From Mycobacterium sp. SM1 (GTDB lineage Bacteria; Actinomycetota; Actinomycetes; Mycobacteriales; Mycobacteriaceae), in assembly GCF_018361265.1 (NCBI RefSeq), contig NZ_JAFLNH010000002.1, positions 682,001 to 746,000 on the forward strand: a stretch of DNA of 64,000 nucleotides, in the 5' to 3' direction. The notes below the pieces were generated by a model that was given only the letters and a program-made list of their open reading frames with translations, searched no databases and was not told where the DNA came from. How positions within the stretch are numbered: the first letter of the stretch is position 1; each line of letters opens with the position of its first letter. The position numbers and the translations under genes were made by a program. Of this stretch, positions 19,050 through 28,921 are shown piece after piece.

Positions 19050-21670
19050 GGCCGTAGATCCTGGGGAGGCGCGGCCAGGTCCACTTCGACGGTGAGCCCA
19101 CCGCCGGGCGTGTCGGTCGCCTGGATGGTGCCTCCCATTGCCTCGACGAACCCTTTTGCCACCGACAGCCCAAGGCCCAGGCCGGTGGTGTTGTCGCGGT
19201 CGCCGAGCCGCTGAAACGGTTCGAACATCCGCTCCGCGGCGCCCTTGGCGACGCCCGGCCCCTCGTCGACGACGGTGATCAGCACCCGTTTGCCCGCTCG
19301 ACCCGCTTTGACCCACACGACGCTGTCGGGCGCGTAGCGCAGCGCGTTGTCGATGAGGTTCGCCAGCACCCGCTCCAGCAGGCCGGCGTCGGCCATGGCT
19401 ACCGTGCCGCCGACCTCTACCTTGACCCGGTCCAGGCTGTCGTGCCCGAAGACCGCGGTGCGCTTGCCGATGCCGACAAGCGCGCGTTGCACGACCTCCT
19501 CCAGATACACCGGGGCGAGTTCCGGCCGGATCGCGCCCGCGGCCAGCCGGGACGAGTCCAGCAGGTTGCCCACCAGCGCGGTCAGCCGGTCGATCGACTC
19601 TTCAATGGTGGCTAGCAATTCGGCGGTGTCCTCGGGCGAAAAGCTGACGTCTTCGGCGCGCAGGCTGGATACCGCCGCCTTGGCGGCGGCCAGGGGGGTC
19701 CGCAGATCGTGGCCGAGCGCCGAGAGCACCAGGCGGCGCAGCTCATCGGAGTGCGCGAGAGATTCGGCCTTGCCGGCCTCTTCGGCAAGCTCGCGCTGTT
19801 TGACCAGACCTGCGGCCTGGGTGGCGACGGTGGACAGGACCCTGCGGTCGCGGCCGGTCAGGGGCCGGCCAGAAAGCAGCATCCAGAACCCCTCCTGGCC
19901 CGCTTCCACCGCGGTGTCCGCGGAATCCACCGCCACACAGGGTTCCTTGCCAACGCAGGCCACCACCTGCGACTCACCGTCGACCTTGCGCACCAGGCTC
20001 ACCGCCCGCTGGGAGTAGGTCTCCCGGACCCGCTCCAGCAGCGTGTCAAGGTCGGCGCCGCGCAGCACCGACCCGGCGAACAGCGCCAGCAACTCGGCCT
20101 CCTGGGCCGCCCGCCTGGCTTCCCGGGCGCGACTGGCCGCGGTGTCCACCAGCACGGCGATACCCATCGCGACCCCGAGCAGGACCACTATGGTGACGAG
20201 GTGGCTGGGATTGTCTACCGCGAAGCTGTAGCGGGGGGCGGTCAGAAAGTAGACCAATAGCACACCGGACAACAGCCCCGACAGGATGGCCGGCGCCACG
20301 CCGCCGAACAACGCAACGGCAATCACCCCGGCAAAGAAGATGGCGGTCTTACCGCCTACGTCGAGCACCCGGTCCAGCCAGGCCGCCGTGATCCCCAAGA
20401 CGGCCCACGGCACGATGACGGCCGCCAGCCAAGACACAACGTTACGAGCCCGCGGCGAGAAGGACGAGAACGGCACCCCGCGGTGGGCCTGCTCATGGCT
20501 GACCAGGTGCACGTCGATCTTCCCCGAACGCTCGATAGTGGCCTCGCCGATCCCCTCGCTGAAGATCCTCGCCCACCGTGATCGCCGGGAGGTGCCGAGC
20601 ACTAGCTGGGTGGCGTTGGTCTCGCGGGCGAAGTCGAGCAGCGCGCTCGGCACGTCGTCACCGACCACGGTGTGCACCGTCGCGCCCACGCTGGCGGCGA
20701 GCTCGCGCACCTTGCCCATCTGGGGTACGGAGAGGCCCGAGAGCCCGTCGCTGCGGACGACGTGCACCACCATGAGCTGCGCGCTGGACTTCGATGCGAT
20801 CCGAGAGGCGCGGCGCACCAACGTTTCCGATTCCGGCCCGCCGGTCACGGCGACCACCACCCGTTCACGGGCTTCCCAGGTGTCGGTGATCTTCTTCTCG
20901 GCACGGTATTTCGCCAGCGCGGCATCGACCTGGTCTGCCAGCCACAGCAGCGCGATTTCCCGCAGCGCGGTCAGGTTGCCGGCACGGAAGTAGTTGGACA
21001 GCGCCGCGTCGATCCGCTCCGGCGGGTAGACGTTGCCGTGGGCGAGCCTGCGCCGCAACGCTTCCGGTGTGATGTCGACCAACTCGATCTGGTCTGCTTT
21101 GCGGACCATTTCGTCGGGCACGGTTTCCCGCTGCTCGATACCGGTGATCTGGGCCACGACGTCGTTGAGGCTCTCCAGATGCTGGACGTTGACCGTCGAA
21201 ATCACCGTGATTCCGGCATCGAGCAGTTCTTCGACGTCCTGCCACCGCTTGGAGTTTTTGCTGCCCGGAACATTGGTATGCGCGTATTCGTCAACCAGCA
21301 CCACCTCCGGCCGGCGCCGCAGCACCGCCTCGACGTCCATTTCGGGAAAACGGGTCCCGCGGTAGGTGATGTAGCGCGGCGGAATGACCTCGATGCCTTC
21401 GAGGAGTTCAGCCACCTTCTTGCGGCCGTGGGTCTCCACCACCGCGGCGACGACGTCGGTGCCGCGCTCCAGCCGGCGGTGCGCCTCACCCAGCATGGCG
21501 TAGGTCTTGCCGACACCCGGCGCCGCGCCGAGGTAGATGCGCAACTCGCCGCGGCGGCGCGGTTGCGCTCGGCGCGTGACCGGCTCGTGCTGGTCGGTCG
21601 CTGCAGGCGCAATCTGCTCGTCAAGGCCCGTCACACGGGGCGCAACGGGCCGATCGGTGGTCACACGCAC
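19046..21670 (-). CDS. kdpD: KdpD sensor histidine kinase
   Basis: An 874-residue sensor of K+ limitation or turgor. The order is a KdpD N-terminal domain with Walker A GAAPGVGKT (about residue 50) and VLVDEYAHTNVPGSKN, a UspA-like domain (about 250-380), four membrane segments (about 405-510), a GAF-like region, then a HisKA domain with His in SALGHDLRTPL (about 648). The ATPase domain has NLIDNALRYAP, DEGPGVAKG and GLGLGLSVAKG. Start is GTG 21670 (or GTG 21664). It lies 18 bp after kdpC, so kdpFABC and kdpDE form one unit here, unlike the divergent arrangement in M. tuberculosis. Confidence 0.96.
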   Translation of the reverse strand: MRVTTDRPVAPRVTGLDEQIAPAATDQHEPVTRRAQPRRRGELRIYLGAAPGVGKTYAMLGEAHRRLERGTDVVAAVVETHGRKKVAELLEGIEVIPPRYITYRGTRFPEMDVEAVLRRRPEVVLVDEYAHTNVPGSKNSKRWQDVEELLDAGITVISTVNVQHLESLNDVVAQITGIEQRETVPDEMVRKADQIELVDITPEALRRRLAHGNVYPPERIDAALSNYFRAGNLTALREIALLWLADQVDAALAKYRAEKKITDTWEARERVVVAVTGGPESETLVRRASRIASKSSAQLMVVHVVRSDGLSGLSVPQMGKVRELAASVGATVHTVVGDDVPSALLDFARETNATQLVLGTSRRSRWARIFSEGIGEATIERSGKIDVHLVSHEQAHRGVPFSSFSPRARNVVSWLAAVIVPWAVLGITAAWLDRVLDVGGKTAIFFAGVIAVALFGGVAPAILSGLLSGVLLVYFLTAPRYSFAVDNPSHLVTIVVLLGVAMGIAVLVDTAASRAREARRAAQEAELLALFAGSVLRGADLDTLLERVRETYSQRAVSLVRKVDGESQVVACVGKEPCVAVDSADTAVEAGQEGFWMLLSGRPLTGRDRRVLSTVATQAAGLVKQRELAEEAGKAESLAHSDELRRLVLSALGHDLRTPLAAAKAAVSSLRAEDVSFSPEDTAELLATIEESIDRLTALVGNLLDSSRLAAGAIRPELAPVYLEEVVQRALVGIGKRTAVFGHDSLDRVKVEVGGTVAMADAGLLERVLANLIDNALRYAPDSVVWVKAGRAGKRVLITVVDEGPGVAKGAAERMFEPFQRLGDRDNTTGLGLGLSVAKGFVEAMGGTIQATDTPGGGLTVEVDLAAPPQDLRP

Positions 21671-21688
21671 ATCATTCCACCGGAAACG

Positions 21689-22624
21689 TCAAGACTTCAC
21701 CGGATATCTGCGGTCCAGCTCGATGTTGAGCATCAGCACGTTGACCACGGGCTCGCCGAAAAAGCCGAACGGGCGACCGTGCTGGTTATCGCGCACCACG
21801 GCGCGCACCTGCTCGGGCCCGATCCCGCGCGCCCTGGCCACCCGGGCCACTTGAAGGTCGGCATAAGCCGGCGAAATGTCGGGGTCCAGGCCGCTGCCGC
21901 TCGCCGTCACGGCGTCCGCCGGCACCGCCGGGTGATCGGGCGCCGCACCCCTGATCGGCACGATCTGGCCGATCGAGTAGTCCTCACCGTAACGAGCGCA
22001 CTCCACCCGCACGCCCTCGTAGCTGGCCAGGAACACCTGATCCGGTCCGCCCGCCGCCTTCGCGCACGGCTCATTCACGCTGACCACCCGGGTTGGATGC
22101 ACCACATTGCCGGTTGAGTCGCGGGGACCGATCACCGACAACACCGCGCCAACCCCGCTTCCGGTGCAGAACGGGCGCGAACCATCGACCCCCTCCAGTC
22201 GGCCGATCGCGACACTGCGCGAGCACACCTGCGTGAGCAGGCTGGGTTTAAATCCCGCGGTGGCCGGGTCCGCGCCCGCGGCCAGCTTGGCCGGATCAGC
22301 TGGGGTGTCGACGATGCTTTCCGGACCGAGATTGCTGCCCCCGGAGGCAAGAGGATCGTAGCCGGACCCGGCCGCCGACGGCCTGCTCTGGAAATACTGC
22401 GGCAGTGGGTTGCCGTCCTTGTCGGTGAACAGCTGGCCGATCAGCTTGCTGCCGACCGGCTTTCCGGAGACTGTGACTATTGAGCCATCCGCCTTGTGGC
22501 GCAGTCCGGGTAGTTGCGCGACCCCCCAAACGGCCAGCGGGTAGGCGATGCCGGTGATCACGGTCAGCGCCAGCAGCGCGCGCAGCGCCGCCCAATGCAG
22601 GCGGATCAGGTTGGCGAGTCTCAC
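21689..22624 (-). CDS. kdpC: KdpC, potassium-transporting ATPase C chain
   Basis: A 311-residue subunit that stabilises the KdpFABC complex and aids ATP binding by KdpB. It has one N-terminal membrane segment (about residues 13-35, LLALTVITGIAYPLAVWGV), followed by a periplasmic domain with QYFQSRPSA, GSGLDPDISPAYADLQ and VNVLMLNIELD, all KdpC marks. It is longer than the about 190-residue enterobacterial form because of a Cys-containing insertion (about residues 125-200). The start is GTG, 1 bp from the kdpB stop. Confidence 0.95.
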   Translation of the reverse strand: MRLANLIRLHWAALRALLALTVITGIAYPLAVWGVAQLPGLRHKADGSIVTVSGKPVGSKLIGQLFTDKDGNPLPQYFQSRPSAAGSGYDPLASGGSNLGPESIVDTPADPAKLAAGADPATAGFKPSLLTQVCSRSVAIGRLEGVDGSRPFCTGSGVGAVLSVIGPRDSTGNVVHPTRVVSVNEPCAKAAGGPDQVFLASYEGVRVECARYGEDYSIGQIVPIRGAAPDHPAVPADAVTASGSGLDPDISPAYADLQVARVARARGIGPEQVRAVVRDNQHGRPFGFFGEPVVNVLMLNIELDRRYPVKS

Positions 22625-22625
22625 G

Positions 22626-24797
22626 TCAGCTCATCCCGGGGAGAAGTTGGACAACCAGGTCGATCAATTTGATCCCGATGAACGGGGCGATGATGCCGCC
22701 GATGCCGTAGATGTAGAGGTTGCGACTCAACAGCTTTGCCGCGCTACTCGGCGTGTAGCGCACCCCGCGCAGCGCCAGCGGGATCAGCAACACGATGATG
22801 ATCGCGTTGAAGATCACCGCTGACAGGATCGCAGACTGCGGACTGTGCAGCCGCATCACGTTGATCGCATCCAGACCGGGGAACATCGCGACGAACATCG
22901 CCGGGATGATCGCGAAGTATTTCGCGATGTCGTTGGCAATCGAGAACGTGGTCAACGCGCCGCGGGTGATCAGCAGCTGTTTTCCGATTTCGACGATCTC
23001 GATGAGCTTGGTGGGGTCTGAGTCCAGGTCCACCATGTTGCCGGCCTCTTTGGCCGCGCTCGTTCCGGTGTTCATGGCCACCCCGACATCGGCCTGGGCC
23101 AGCGCGGGCGCGTCGTTGGTGCCGTCGCCGGTCATCGCGACCAGACGACCGCCCTCCTGCTCGCGCTTGATCAGCACCATCTTGTCCTCGGGGGTGGCCT
23201 CGGCGAGGAAGTCGTCGACCCCGGCCTCGTCGGCGATCGTCTTGGCGGTCAGCGGATTGTCGCCGGTGATCATCACCGTGCGGATGCCCATCCTGCGCAT
23301 CTCGTCGAAGCGCTGACGCATGCCATGCTTCACCACGTCTTTGAGGTGGATGACGCCGAGAACTTCGGCTTTCTTGCCGGCCCGACCGGCACCAGCATCG
23401 TGGCGGACCTCACCCACCACCAGCGGGGTCCCGCCTGCCGCGGCAATGCCGTCGACGATCTCGCCGAGTATGGTCGGAGGGCTGCCGCCCTGACGGCGGA
23501 TCCAGTCGGTGACAGAGCTGGCCGCCCCCTTACGTAACTGCCGCCCATCGATGTCGACGCCCGACATCCGCGTCGCCGCAGTGAATTCGACCCATGACGC
23601 GTTGGTGAGCTCGCCGGGTGTGCGCTCCCGCAGCCCGTAGGCCTGCTTGGCGTAGACGACGATCGAGCGGCCCTCCGGGGTTTCGTCGGCGAGGCTGGAC
23701 AGCTGCGCGGCATCGGCGAATTGCTCGGGGGTGATGCCGCCGAGCGGAATGAAGTCCGACGCCTGCCGACTGCCCAGCGTGATGGTCCCGGTTTTGTCGA
23801 GCAGCAACGTGTTGACGTCACCGGCCGCCTCCACCGCGCGGCCGGACATGGCCAGCACGTTGCGCTGCACCAGCCGGTCCATGCCGGCGATGCCGATCGC
23901 CGACAGCAGCGCGCCGATGGTGGTGGGAATAAGGCACACCAGCAGCGCCACGAGGACGACACCGGTGACGCCGTTGTTGTTGAGGGCCGCGGTGTTCGGG
24001 ACACCGGGGTTATTCATCTTGGAGTAGATCGCCAGCGGCTGCAGTGTGGCCACCGCGAACAAGAAGATGATGGTCAGCGCCGCGAGCAGGATGTTCAGCG
24101 CGATCTCGTTGGGAGTCTTTTGCCGGTTGGCCCCCTCGACCAGCGCGATCATCCGGTCGATGAAGCTCTGGCCGGGCTTCTGGGTGATCTTGACCACGAT
24201 GCGGTCGGAAAGCACGGTCGTGCCACCGGTCACCCCCGAGCGGTCGCCCCCGGATTCCCGGATCACCGGCGCCGATTCGCCGGTGATGGCCGATTCATTC
24301 ACCGACGCAATGCCTTCCACGACCTCCCCGTCGCCGGGAATGATTTCGCCGGCTTCCACGACGACGATGTCGCCTTGCCTCAGCTCCGGCGCGCGGACAT
24401 CCTCTCGGATGCCCTCGGTGCCGGGTGACCAATCCCGTAAGCGGTGCGCGATGGTATCGGCCTTGGACTTGCGCAGGGTGGCGGCCTGCGCTTTGCCGCG
24501 CCCTTCGGCGACCGCCTCGGCCAGGTTGGCGAAAACCACCGTCAACCACAGCCAGAACACGACGAGCCAGCTGAACCACGACGAGGCACGGATCGCCAGG
24601 ATGGTCGACCACGCGGCGCCGATCTCGACGATAAACATCACCGGGTTGCGCCACAAGGTGCGCGGGTCGAGCTTTCGCAGCGCGTCGGGCGTCGACTTCA
24701 GCAGCATCTTCGGGTCGAGCAGCCCACCCTGAACCCGTCCGCTCGGTAAGTGGGCGGCGGGCACTGGACCAGCCGAATCGGCCCTGGAAGTTAGCAT
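22626..24797 (-). CDS. kdpB: KdpB, P-type ATPase catalytic subunit
   Basis: A 723-residue ATP-hydrolysing subunit of the K+ pump. It shows the phosphorylation motif DKTGTITLG, the TGES loop (ITGESAPV), the hinge [18 protein letters not shown] and the KdpB signature [21 protein letters not shown]. Eight membrane segments are expected. The start ATG 24797 lies 2 bp after the kdpA stop; the frame is open upstream inside kdpA, but the KdpB sequence ([10 protein letters not shown]) begins here. Only one kdpB is present, although kdpA is duplicated. Confidence 0.97.
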   Translation of the reverse strand: MLTSRADSAGPVPAAHLPSGRVQGGLLDPKMLLKSTPDALRKLDPRTLWRNPVMFIVEIGAAWSTILAIRASSWFSWLVVFWLWLTVVFANLAEAVAEGRGKAQAATLRKSKADTIAHRLRDWSPGTEGIREDVRAPELRQGDIVVVEAGEIIPGDGEVVEGIASVNESAITGESAPVIRESGGDRSGVTGGTTVLSDRIVVKITQKPGQSFIDRMIALVEGANRQKTPNEIALNILLAALTIIFLFAVATLQPLAIYSKMNNPGVPNTAALNNNGVTGVVLVALLVCLIPTTIGALLSAIGIAGMDRLVQRNVLAMSGRAVEAAGDVNTLLLDKTGTITLGSRQASDFIPLGGITPEQFADAAQLSSLADETPEGRSIVVYAKQAYGLRERTPGELTNASWVEFTAATRMSGVDIDGRQLRKGAASSVTDWIRRQGGSPPTILGEIVDGIAAAGGTPLVVGEVRHDAGAGRAGKKAEVLGVIHLKDVVKHGMRQRFDEMRRMGIRTVMITGDNPLTAKTIADEAGVDDFLAEATPEDKMVLIKREQEGGRLVAMTGDGTNDAPALAQADVGVAMNTGTSAAKEAGNMVDLDSDPTKLIEIVEIGKQLLITRGALTTFSIANDIAKYFAIIPAMFVAMFPGLDAINVMRLHSPQSAILSAVIFNAIIIVLLIPLALRGVRYTPSSAAKLLSRNLYIYGIGGIIAPFIGIKLIDLVVQLLPGMS

Positions 24798-24799
24798 GT

Positions 24800-26470
24800 C
24801 TAGTGAATTCCTTCCGCGAGCGGCCCGAGCGCCAGCATGGGCAGGAAGGTGAGGGCGACCAGGATGATCGCCACGGCCGTGACCAGGCCGACGAACTGCG
24901 GGCGGTGGGTGGGCAGGGTGCCGAGGGACTGCGGCGTGATGCCCTGACGGGCCAGCGAGCCGGCCAGCGCCAGCACCAGGATCATCGGCAGAAATCTGCC
25001 GATCAGCATCGTCAGGCCAAGGGCGGTGTTGTACCACACCGTGTTCGCGGACAGGCCCGAGAAAGCGGAGCCGTTATTGTTGGCCGCGGAGGTGAACGCG
25101 TACAACACCTCCGACAGGCCGTGCGGCCCGGTGTTGAGCATGCTGGCGCGCTCGCCCGACAGCGCCATCGCAACCGCGGTGCCCAGCAGCACCAGCAGCT
25201 CGGTCGCGAGGAAATAGCTTGCCGCGAACGTCATTTCGCGTGCTCTGATCTTTTTGCCCAGATACTCCGGGGTGCGCCCGACCATCAGCCCGGCGACAAA
25301 CACCGAGATCACCGCCAGGACGAGCATGCCGTACAGGCCCGAGCCCACCCCGCCCGGGGCCACCTCGCTCAGCTGCATGTTGAACAGCTCCATCAGGCCG
25401 CCCAGGCTGGTGTAGGAGTCGTGCTGGGAGTCGATCGCGCCGGTAGACGAGAGGGTGGTCGCGTCGGCGAACACCGCGGAGTTGGCGACCCCGAAACGCT
25501 GCTCGACGCCTTCCATGGCCGCGCCCACCGCGGTGGGGACGGTGCCGTGGTGCTGCAGCTGAAACAGCCCGATGAGGCTGATGCTGATGACGGCCAGGGT
25601 TGCCATGATCGCGGCAATCGCGTAGCCCTGCTTTGTGCTGCCCACCATCCGGCCGAAGGTACGCGGCAACGAGAAAGCGATCACCATCAGCAGAAAGATC
25701 TCGACCCAGTTCGTCCAGGTGCTCGGATTCTCGAACGGGTGCGAGGAATTGGCGTTGTAAAAGCCACCCCCGTTGGTGCCCAGCTCCTTGATGGCTTCCT
25801 GGCTGGCGACCGGGCCTCCGGTGATGGTCTGCCGCGGGCCGGCCAGCGTGCTCACTACCTGGTCGTTGAGGTGGAAGTTCTCGATCACCCCGCCGGCGAG
25901 CAGCACGAGCGCGCCGATGAATGCGATCGGCAGCAGGATGCGCAGCGTGCCGCGCACCAGATCCACCCAGAAGTTGCCCAGCTCAACGGTCTTCGTCCGC
26001 GCGAAGCCGCGAACCAGGGCGACCGCGACGGCCATGCCCACCGCGGCCGAGACGAAGTTCTGCACCGCCAAACCGGCCATCTGCACCAGGTGGCCCTGCG
26101 TTGACTCGCCCGAATACGCCTGCCAGTTGGTGTTGGTGACAAAGCTGACCGCGGTGTTCCAGGCCAGCGCGGGCGTCATCGGCGTCGCCGGATCATGCAG
26201 GTGCAGCGGCAGCTTGCCCTGCGCCAGCTGCAAGAAGAACAAGAAGAGGATGCTGACCGCCGAGAACGCCAGCACGCTGCGGGAGTAACCGTCCCACGTC
26301 TGCTGGGCTTTGGGGTCGGCGCCGATGATGCGGTAGATGACCCGCTCGACGCGCCAGTCGCGCGTCGAGGTGTAAACGCGATACATGTAATCGCCCAGCG
26401 GCACGTGCGCCACCGCCAGCGCCGCCACCAGCGACGCGAGAAACGCGATCCCCGCGGATAGGTTGCTCAC
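24800..26470 (-). CDS. kdpA: KdpA, K+-binding channel-like subunit, copy 1 (in operon)
   Basis: A 556-residue membrane subunit that selects and admits K+. The four pore loops carry mostly canonical filter motifs: TNTNWQAY (about 112-119), [12 protein letters not shown] (about 231-242), [11 protein letters not shown] (about 340-350) and AANNNGSAF (about 462-470). It starts with GTG immediately after the kdpF stop and is followed by kdpB after 2 bp. Compared with copy 2 (27034-28704) it aligns without gaps, and differences are concentrated at these loops. Confidence 0.97.
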   Translation of the reverse strand: MSNLSAGIAFLASLVAALAVAHVPLGDYMYRVYTSTRDWRVERVIYRIIGADPKAQQTWDGYSRSVLAFSAVSILFLFFLQLAQGKLPLHLHDPATPMTPALAWNTAVSFVTNTNWQAYSGESTQGHLVQMAGLAVQNFVSAAVGMAVAVALVRGFARTKTVELGNFWVDLVRGTLRILLPIAFIGALVLLAGGVIENFHLNDQVVSTLAGPRQTITGGPVASQEAIKELGTNGGGFYNANSSHPFENPSTWTNWVEIFLLMVIAFSLPRTFGRMVGSTKQGYAIAAIMATLAVISISLIGLFQLQHHGTVPTAVGAAMEGVEQRFGVANSAVFADATTLSSTGAIDSQHDSYTSLGGLMELFNMQLSEVAPGGVGSGLYGMLVLAVISVFVAGLMVGRTPEYLGKKIRAREMTFAASYFLATELLVLLGTAVAMALSGERASMLNTGPHGLSEVLYAFTSAANNNGSAFSGLSANTVWYNTALGLTMLIGRFLPMILVLALAGSLARQGITPQSLGTLPTHRPQFVGLVTAVAIILVALTFLPMLALGPLAEGIH

Positions 26471-26560
26471 CTAAAACCGCTCCGGAAAGAGCAGGGCCGC
26501 TGCGAGGTAGACCGCCAAGAGCACACTGAGCACCAAGCCGATGAGGTTGTCGTAGCTCAC
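26471..26560 (-). CDS. kdpF: KdpF small subunit
   Basis: A 29-residue hydrophobic peptide (VSYDNLIGLVLSVLLAVYLA, ending LLFPERF), the stabilising subunit of KdpFABC. It has a single membrane segment. The start GTG overlaps the stop of the upstream 27-codon frame (GTGA, 26560-26557), and its stop directly abuts the kdpA start. In the second copy the corresponding segment is fused to that upstream frame. Confidence 0.9.
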   Translation of the reverse strand: MSYDNLIGLVLSVLLAVYLAAALLFPERF

Positions 26561-26640
26561 AGTCGCTCGACCAGCCTCTGCGCCCAGCCCAGCAGGGCGA
26601 AGACCCCCACCGTCAGCAGGGTGTAGGCAACCACGGACAT
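26557..26640 (-). CDS. 27-residue membrane peptide upstream of kdpF
   Basis: The frame MSVVAYTLLTVGVFALLGWA and a further seven residues (QRLVERL) make one hydrophobic helix with a basic end. It is preceded by GAGAGG and followed by a GTGA overlap with kdpF. A version of it is preserved, fused to kdpF, in the second kdp copy. I do not recall a name for it; it may be another small Kdp component or a leader frame coupling translation of kdpF. Confidence 0.65.
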   Translation of the reverse strand: MSVVAYTLLTVGVFALLGWAQRLVERL

Positions 26641-27033
26641 TAACCTCTCCGTTCGCGACACGGGCCGATCAGCACGATCGTCGACCATCTACGCGCACCG
26701 TGCAAGTTGGCCCTCGACCGGTCATGCAGCTTAGCCCTCCACGGTGAGGTGCTGAAATGAAGTTCAGCGCGGTCGGGGCGCGGCGTTTGGTTGTTGACGC
26801 TTTCTTTACGGCCTGCCGGCCGCTTTTCGATCCGGGGATGTGTCTGACCCGGTGCTCTCAGGTCCGCCACTCGATCGTTCGGCAACCGTCCGGAAGCGAC
26901 CAGGAAAACCGTTTGGCCTTCGAAGAATTCGGTGGTGACCGGGCAGCGGTGCGCGGTGATAGTCGAGGCGATGGTCGCTAGGCCCGACTCCGCTCGGACC
27001 ATCGCTGCCCGACGCGGGTGGAACATGGCGTTT
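26641..27033 (-). pseudogene. Decayed 3' end of a trcS-like sensor kinase plus leader of the kdp operon
   Basis: The frame below the kdpA2 stop reads SGLATIASTITAHR, then FFEGQTVF and LPNDR. These match in order the TrcS end GLGLAIVASIARAHHG, ADGRTVF and RLPMIER. A 19-bp identity (26793-26811 with 28909-28927) covers the trcS stop region. So a copy of the trcS 3' end and its downstream leader was carried with the kdpA duplication and has since decayed. The remaining part to 26641 is the leader and probable promoter region of the kdpF-E operon. Confidence 0.75.
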
Positions 27034-28704
27034 TTAGTGGATTCCTTCCGCGAGCGGCCCGAGTGCCAGCATGGGCAGGAAGGTGAGGGCGACCAGGATG
27101 ATCGCCACGGCCGTGACCAGGCCGACGAACTGCGGGCGGTGGGTGGGCAGGGTGCCGAGGGACTGCGGCGTGATGCCCTGACGGGCCAGCGAGCCGGCCA
27201 GCGCCAGCACCAGGATCATCGGCAGCAATCTGCCGATCAGCATCGTCAGGCCAAGGGCGGTGTTGTACCACACCGTGTTCGCGGACAGGCCCGAGAAAGC
27301 GGAGCCGTTGGTGTTGGCCGCGGAGGTGAACGCGTACAACACCTCCGAGAGGCCGTGCGGCCCGGTGTTGAGCATGCTGGCGCGCTCGCCCGGCAGCGCC
27401 ATCGCAACCGCGGTGCCCAGCAGCACCAGCAGCTCGGTCGCGAGGAGATAGCTTGCCGCGAACGTCATTTCGCGTGCTCTGATCTTTTTGCCGAGATACT
27501 CCGGGGTGCGCCCGACCATCAGCCCGGCGACAAACACCGAGATCACCGCCAGGACGAGCATGCCGTACAGGCCCGAGCCCACCCCGCCCGGGGCCACCTC
27601 GCCCAGCTGCATGTTGAACAGCTCCACCAGGCCGCCCAGGCTGGTGTAGGAGTCGTGCATCGAGTCGACGGCGCCGCTGGAGGTGAGCGTGGCCGCGTCG
27701 GCGAACACCGCGGAGTTGGCGACCCCGAAACGCTGCTCGACGCCTTCCATGGCCGCGCCCACCGCGGTGGGGACGGTGCCGTGGTGCTGCAGCTGAAACA
27801 GCCCGATGAGGCTGATGCTGATGACGGCCAGGGTTGCCATGATCGCGGCAATCGCGTAGCCCTGCTTTGTGCTGCCCACCATCCGGCCGAAGGTACGCGG
27901 CAACGAGAAAGCGATCACCATCAGCAGAAAGATCTCGAACCAGTTCGTCCAGGTGCTCGGATTCTCGAACGGGTGCGCGGATTGAGCGTTGTAGAAGCCG
28001 CCTCCGTCACTGCTGAGCACTTTGATGGACTCGTAGCTGGCGACCGGGCCTCCGGTGATGGTCTGCCGCGGGCCGGCCAGCGTGCTCACCACCTGGTCGT
28101 TGAGGTGGAAGTTCTCGATCACCCCGCCGGCGAGCAGCACGAGCGCGCCGATGAATGCGATCGGCAGCAGGATGCGCAGCGTGCCGCGCACCAGATCCAC
28201 CCAGAAGTTGCCCAGCTCAACGGTCTTCGTCCGCGCGAAGCCGCGAACCAGGGCGACCGCGACGGCCATGCCCACCGCGGCGGAAAGGAACATCTGGACG
28301 GCGATGCCGGCCATCTGCACCAGGTGGCCCTGCGTTGACTCGCCCGAATACGCCTGCCAGCTGGTGTTGGTGACAAAGCTGACCGCGGTGTTCCAGGCCA
28401 GCGCGGGCGTCATCGGCGTCGCCGGATCATGCAGGTGCAGCGGCAGCTTGCCCTGCGCCAGCTGCAAGAAGAACAAGAAGAGGATGCTGACCGCCGAGAA
28501 CGCCAGCACGCTGCGGGAGTAACCGTCCCACGTCTGCTGGGCTTTGGGGTCGGCGCCGATGATGCGGTAGATGACCCGCTCGACGCGCCAGTCGCGCGTC
28601 GAGGTGTAAACGCGATACATGTAATCGCCCAGCGGCACGTGCGCCACCGCCAGCGCCGCCACCAGCGACGCGAGAAACGCGATCCCCGCGGATAGGTTGC
28701 TCAC
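27034..28704 (-). CDS. KdpA paralog, copy 2, with altered pore loops
   Basis: A 556-residue KdpA homolog with the same GTG start and length as copy 1. Long DNA blocks are identical (for example the first 315 bp), but the pore loops differ: TNTSWQAY (N115S), [16 protein letters not shown] (G231S, T232S, N233D), [12 protein letters not shown], and AANTNGSAF (N465T). Residues 137-145 also differ (GIAVQMFLS against GLAVQNFVS). No kdpB, kdpC or kdpD follows; downstream is decayed trcS-like DNA. The frame is fully open, so it may be expressed and use the single KdpB/KdpC, or act alone. Confidence 0.93.
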   Translation of the reverse strand: MSNLSAGIAFLASLVAALAVAHVPLGDYMYRVYTSTRDWRVERVIYRIIGADPKAQQTWDGYSRSVLAFSAVSILFLFFLQLAQGKLPLHLHDPATPMTPALAWNTAVSFVTNTSWQAYSGESTQGHLVQMAGIAVQMFLSAAVGMAVAVALVRGFARTKTVELGNFWVDLVRGTLRILLPIAFIGALVLLAGGVIENFHLNDQVVSTLAGPRQTITGGPVASYESIKVLSSDGGGFYNAQSAHPFENPSTWTNWFEIFLLMVIAFSLPRTFGRMVGSTKQGYAIAAIMATLAVISISLIGLFQLQHHGTVPTAVGAAMEGVEQRFGVANSAVFADAATLTSSGAVDSMHDSYTSLGGLVELFNMQLGEVAPGGVGSGLYGMLVLAVISVFVAGLMVGRTPEYLGKKIRAREMTFAASYLLATELLVLLGTAVAMALPGERASMLNTGPHGLSEVLYAFTSAANTNGSAFSGLSANTVWYNTALGLTMLIGRLLPMILVLALAGSLARQGITPQSLGTLPTHRPQFVGLVTAVAIILVALTFLPMLALGPLAEGIH

Positions 28705-28776
28705 CTAAAACCGCTCCGGAAAGAGCAGGGCGGCGAAGACCCCCACCATCGGCACGGTGCAGGCAACCACGGACAT
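28705..28776 (-). CDS. 23-residue fused peptide (upstream small ORF joined to kdpF end)
   Basis: The frame MSVVACTVPMVGVFAALLFP then ERF joins the start of the 27-residue upstream peptide to the last nine residues of KdpF, in frame. Its stop abuts the kdpA2 start exactly as kdpF abuts kdpA. A deletion between similar GCCCTGCT-type sequences in the two small frames would produce it. It keeps one short hydrophobic stretch. Function is unknown. Confidence 0.6.
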   Translation of the reverse strand: MSVVACTVPMVGVFAALLFPERF

Positions 28777-28921
28777 TAGCCTCTCCGTTCGCGACAACCA
28801 ACCAGATCATCGACGGCATGCGGGCACGATGTCACCACGATGCAACTTCGTGCTCGGCGATGAGGACTGAAACGACGCTAGGCCCGATCGGCGCGCCGCC
28901 GCTTCCCCGTTGACGCTTTCT

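Noticed and set aside
20672..22117. 481-codon plus-strand frame opposite kdpD/kdpC
   Set aside because: Spans two real minus-strand genes, no recognisable domain.
24803..26104. Long plus-strand frame of 433 codons opposite kdpA (and its twin at 26932-28338)
   Set aside because: His/Arg/Gly-rich antisense shadows of the two kdpA genes, with no family motif; open because of GC bias at third positions.
26793..26811. 19-bp sequence shared upstream of both kdp copies as a possible KdpE or TrcR operator
   Set aside because: In the intact copy it covers the trcS stop codon, so common ancestry of the duplicated segment explains it without an operator.
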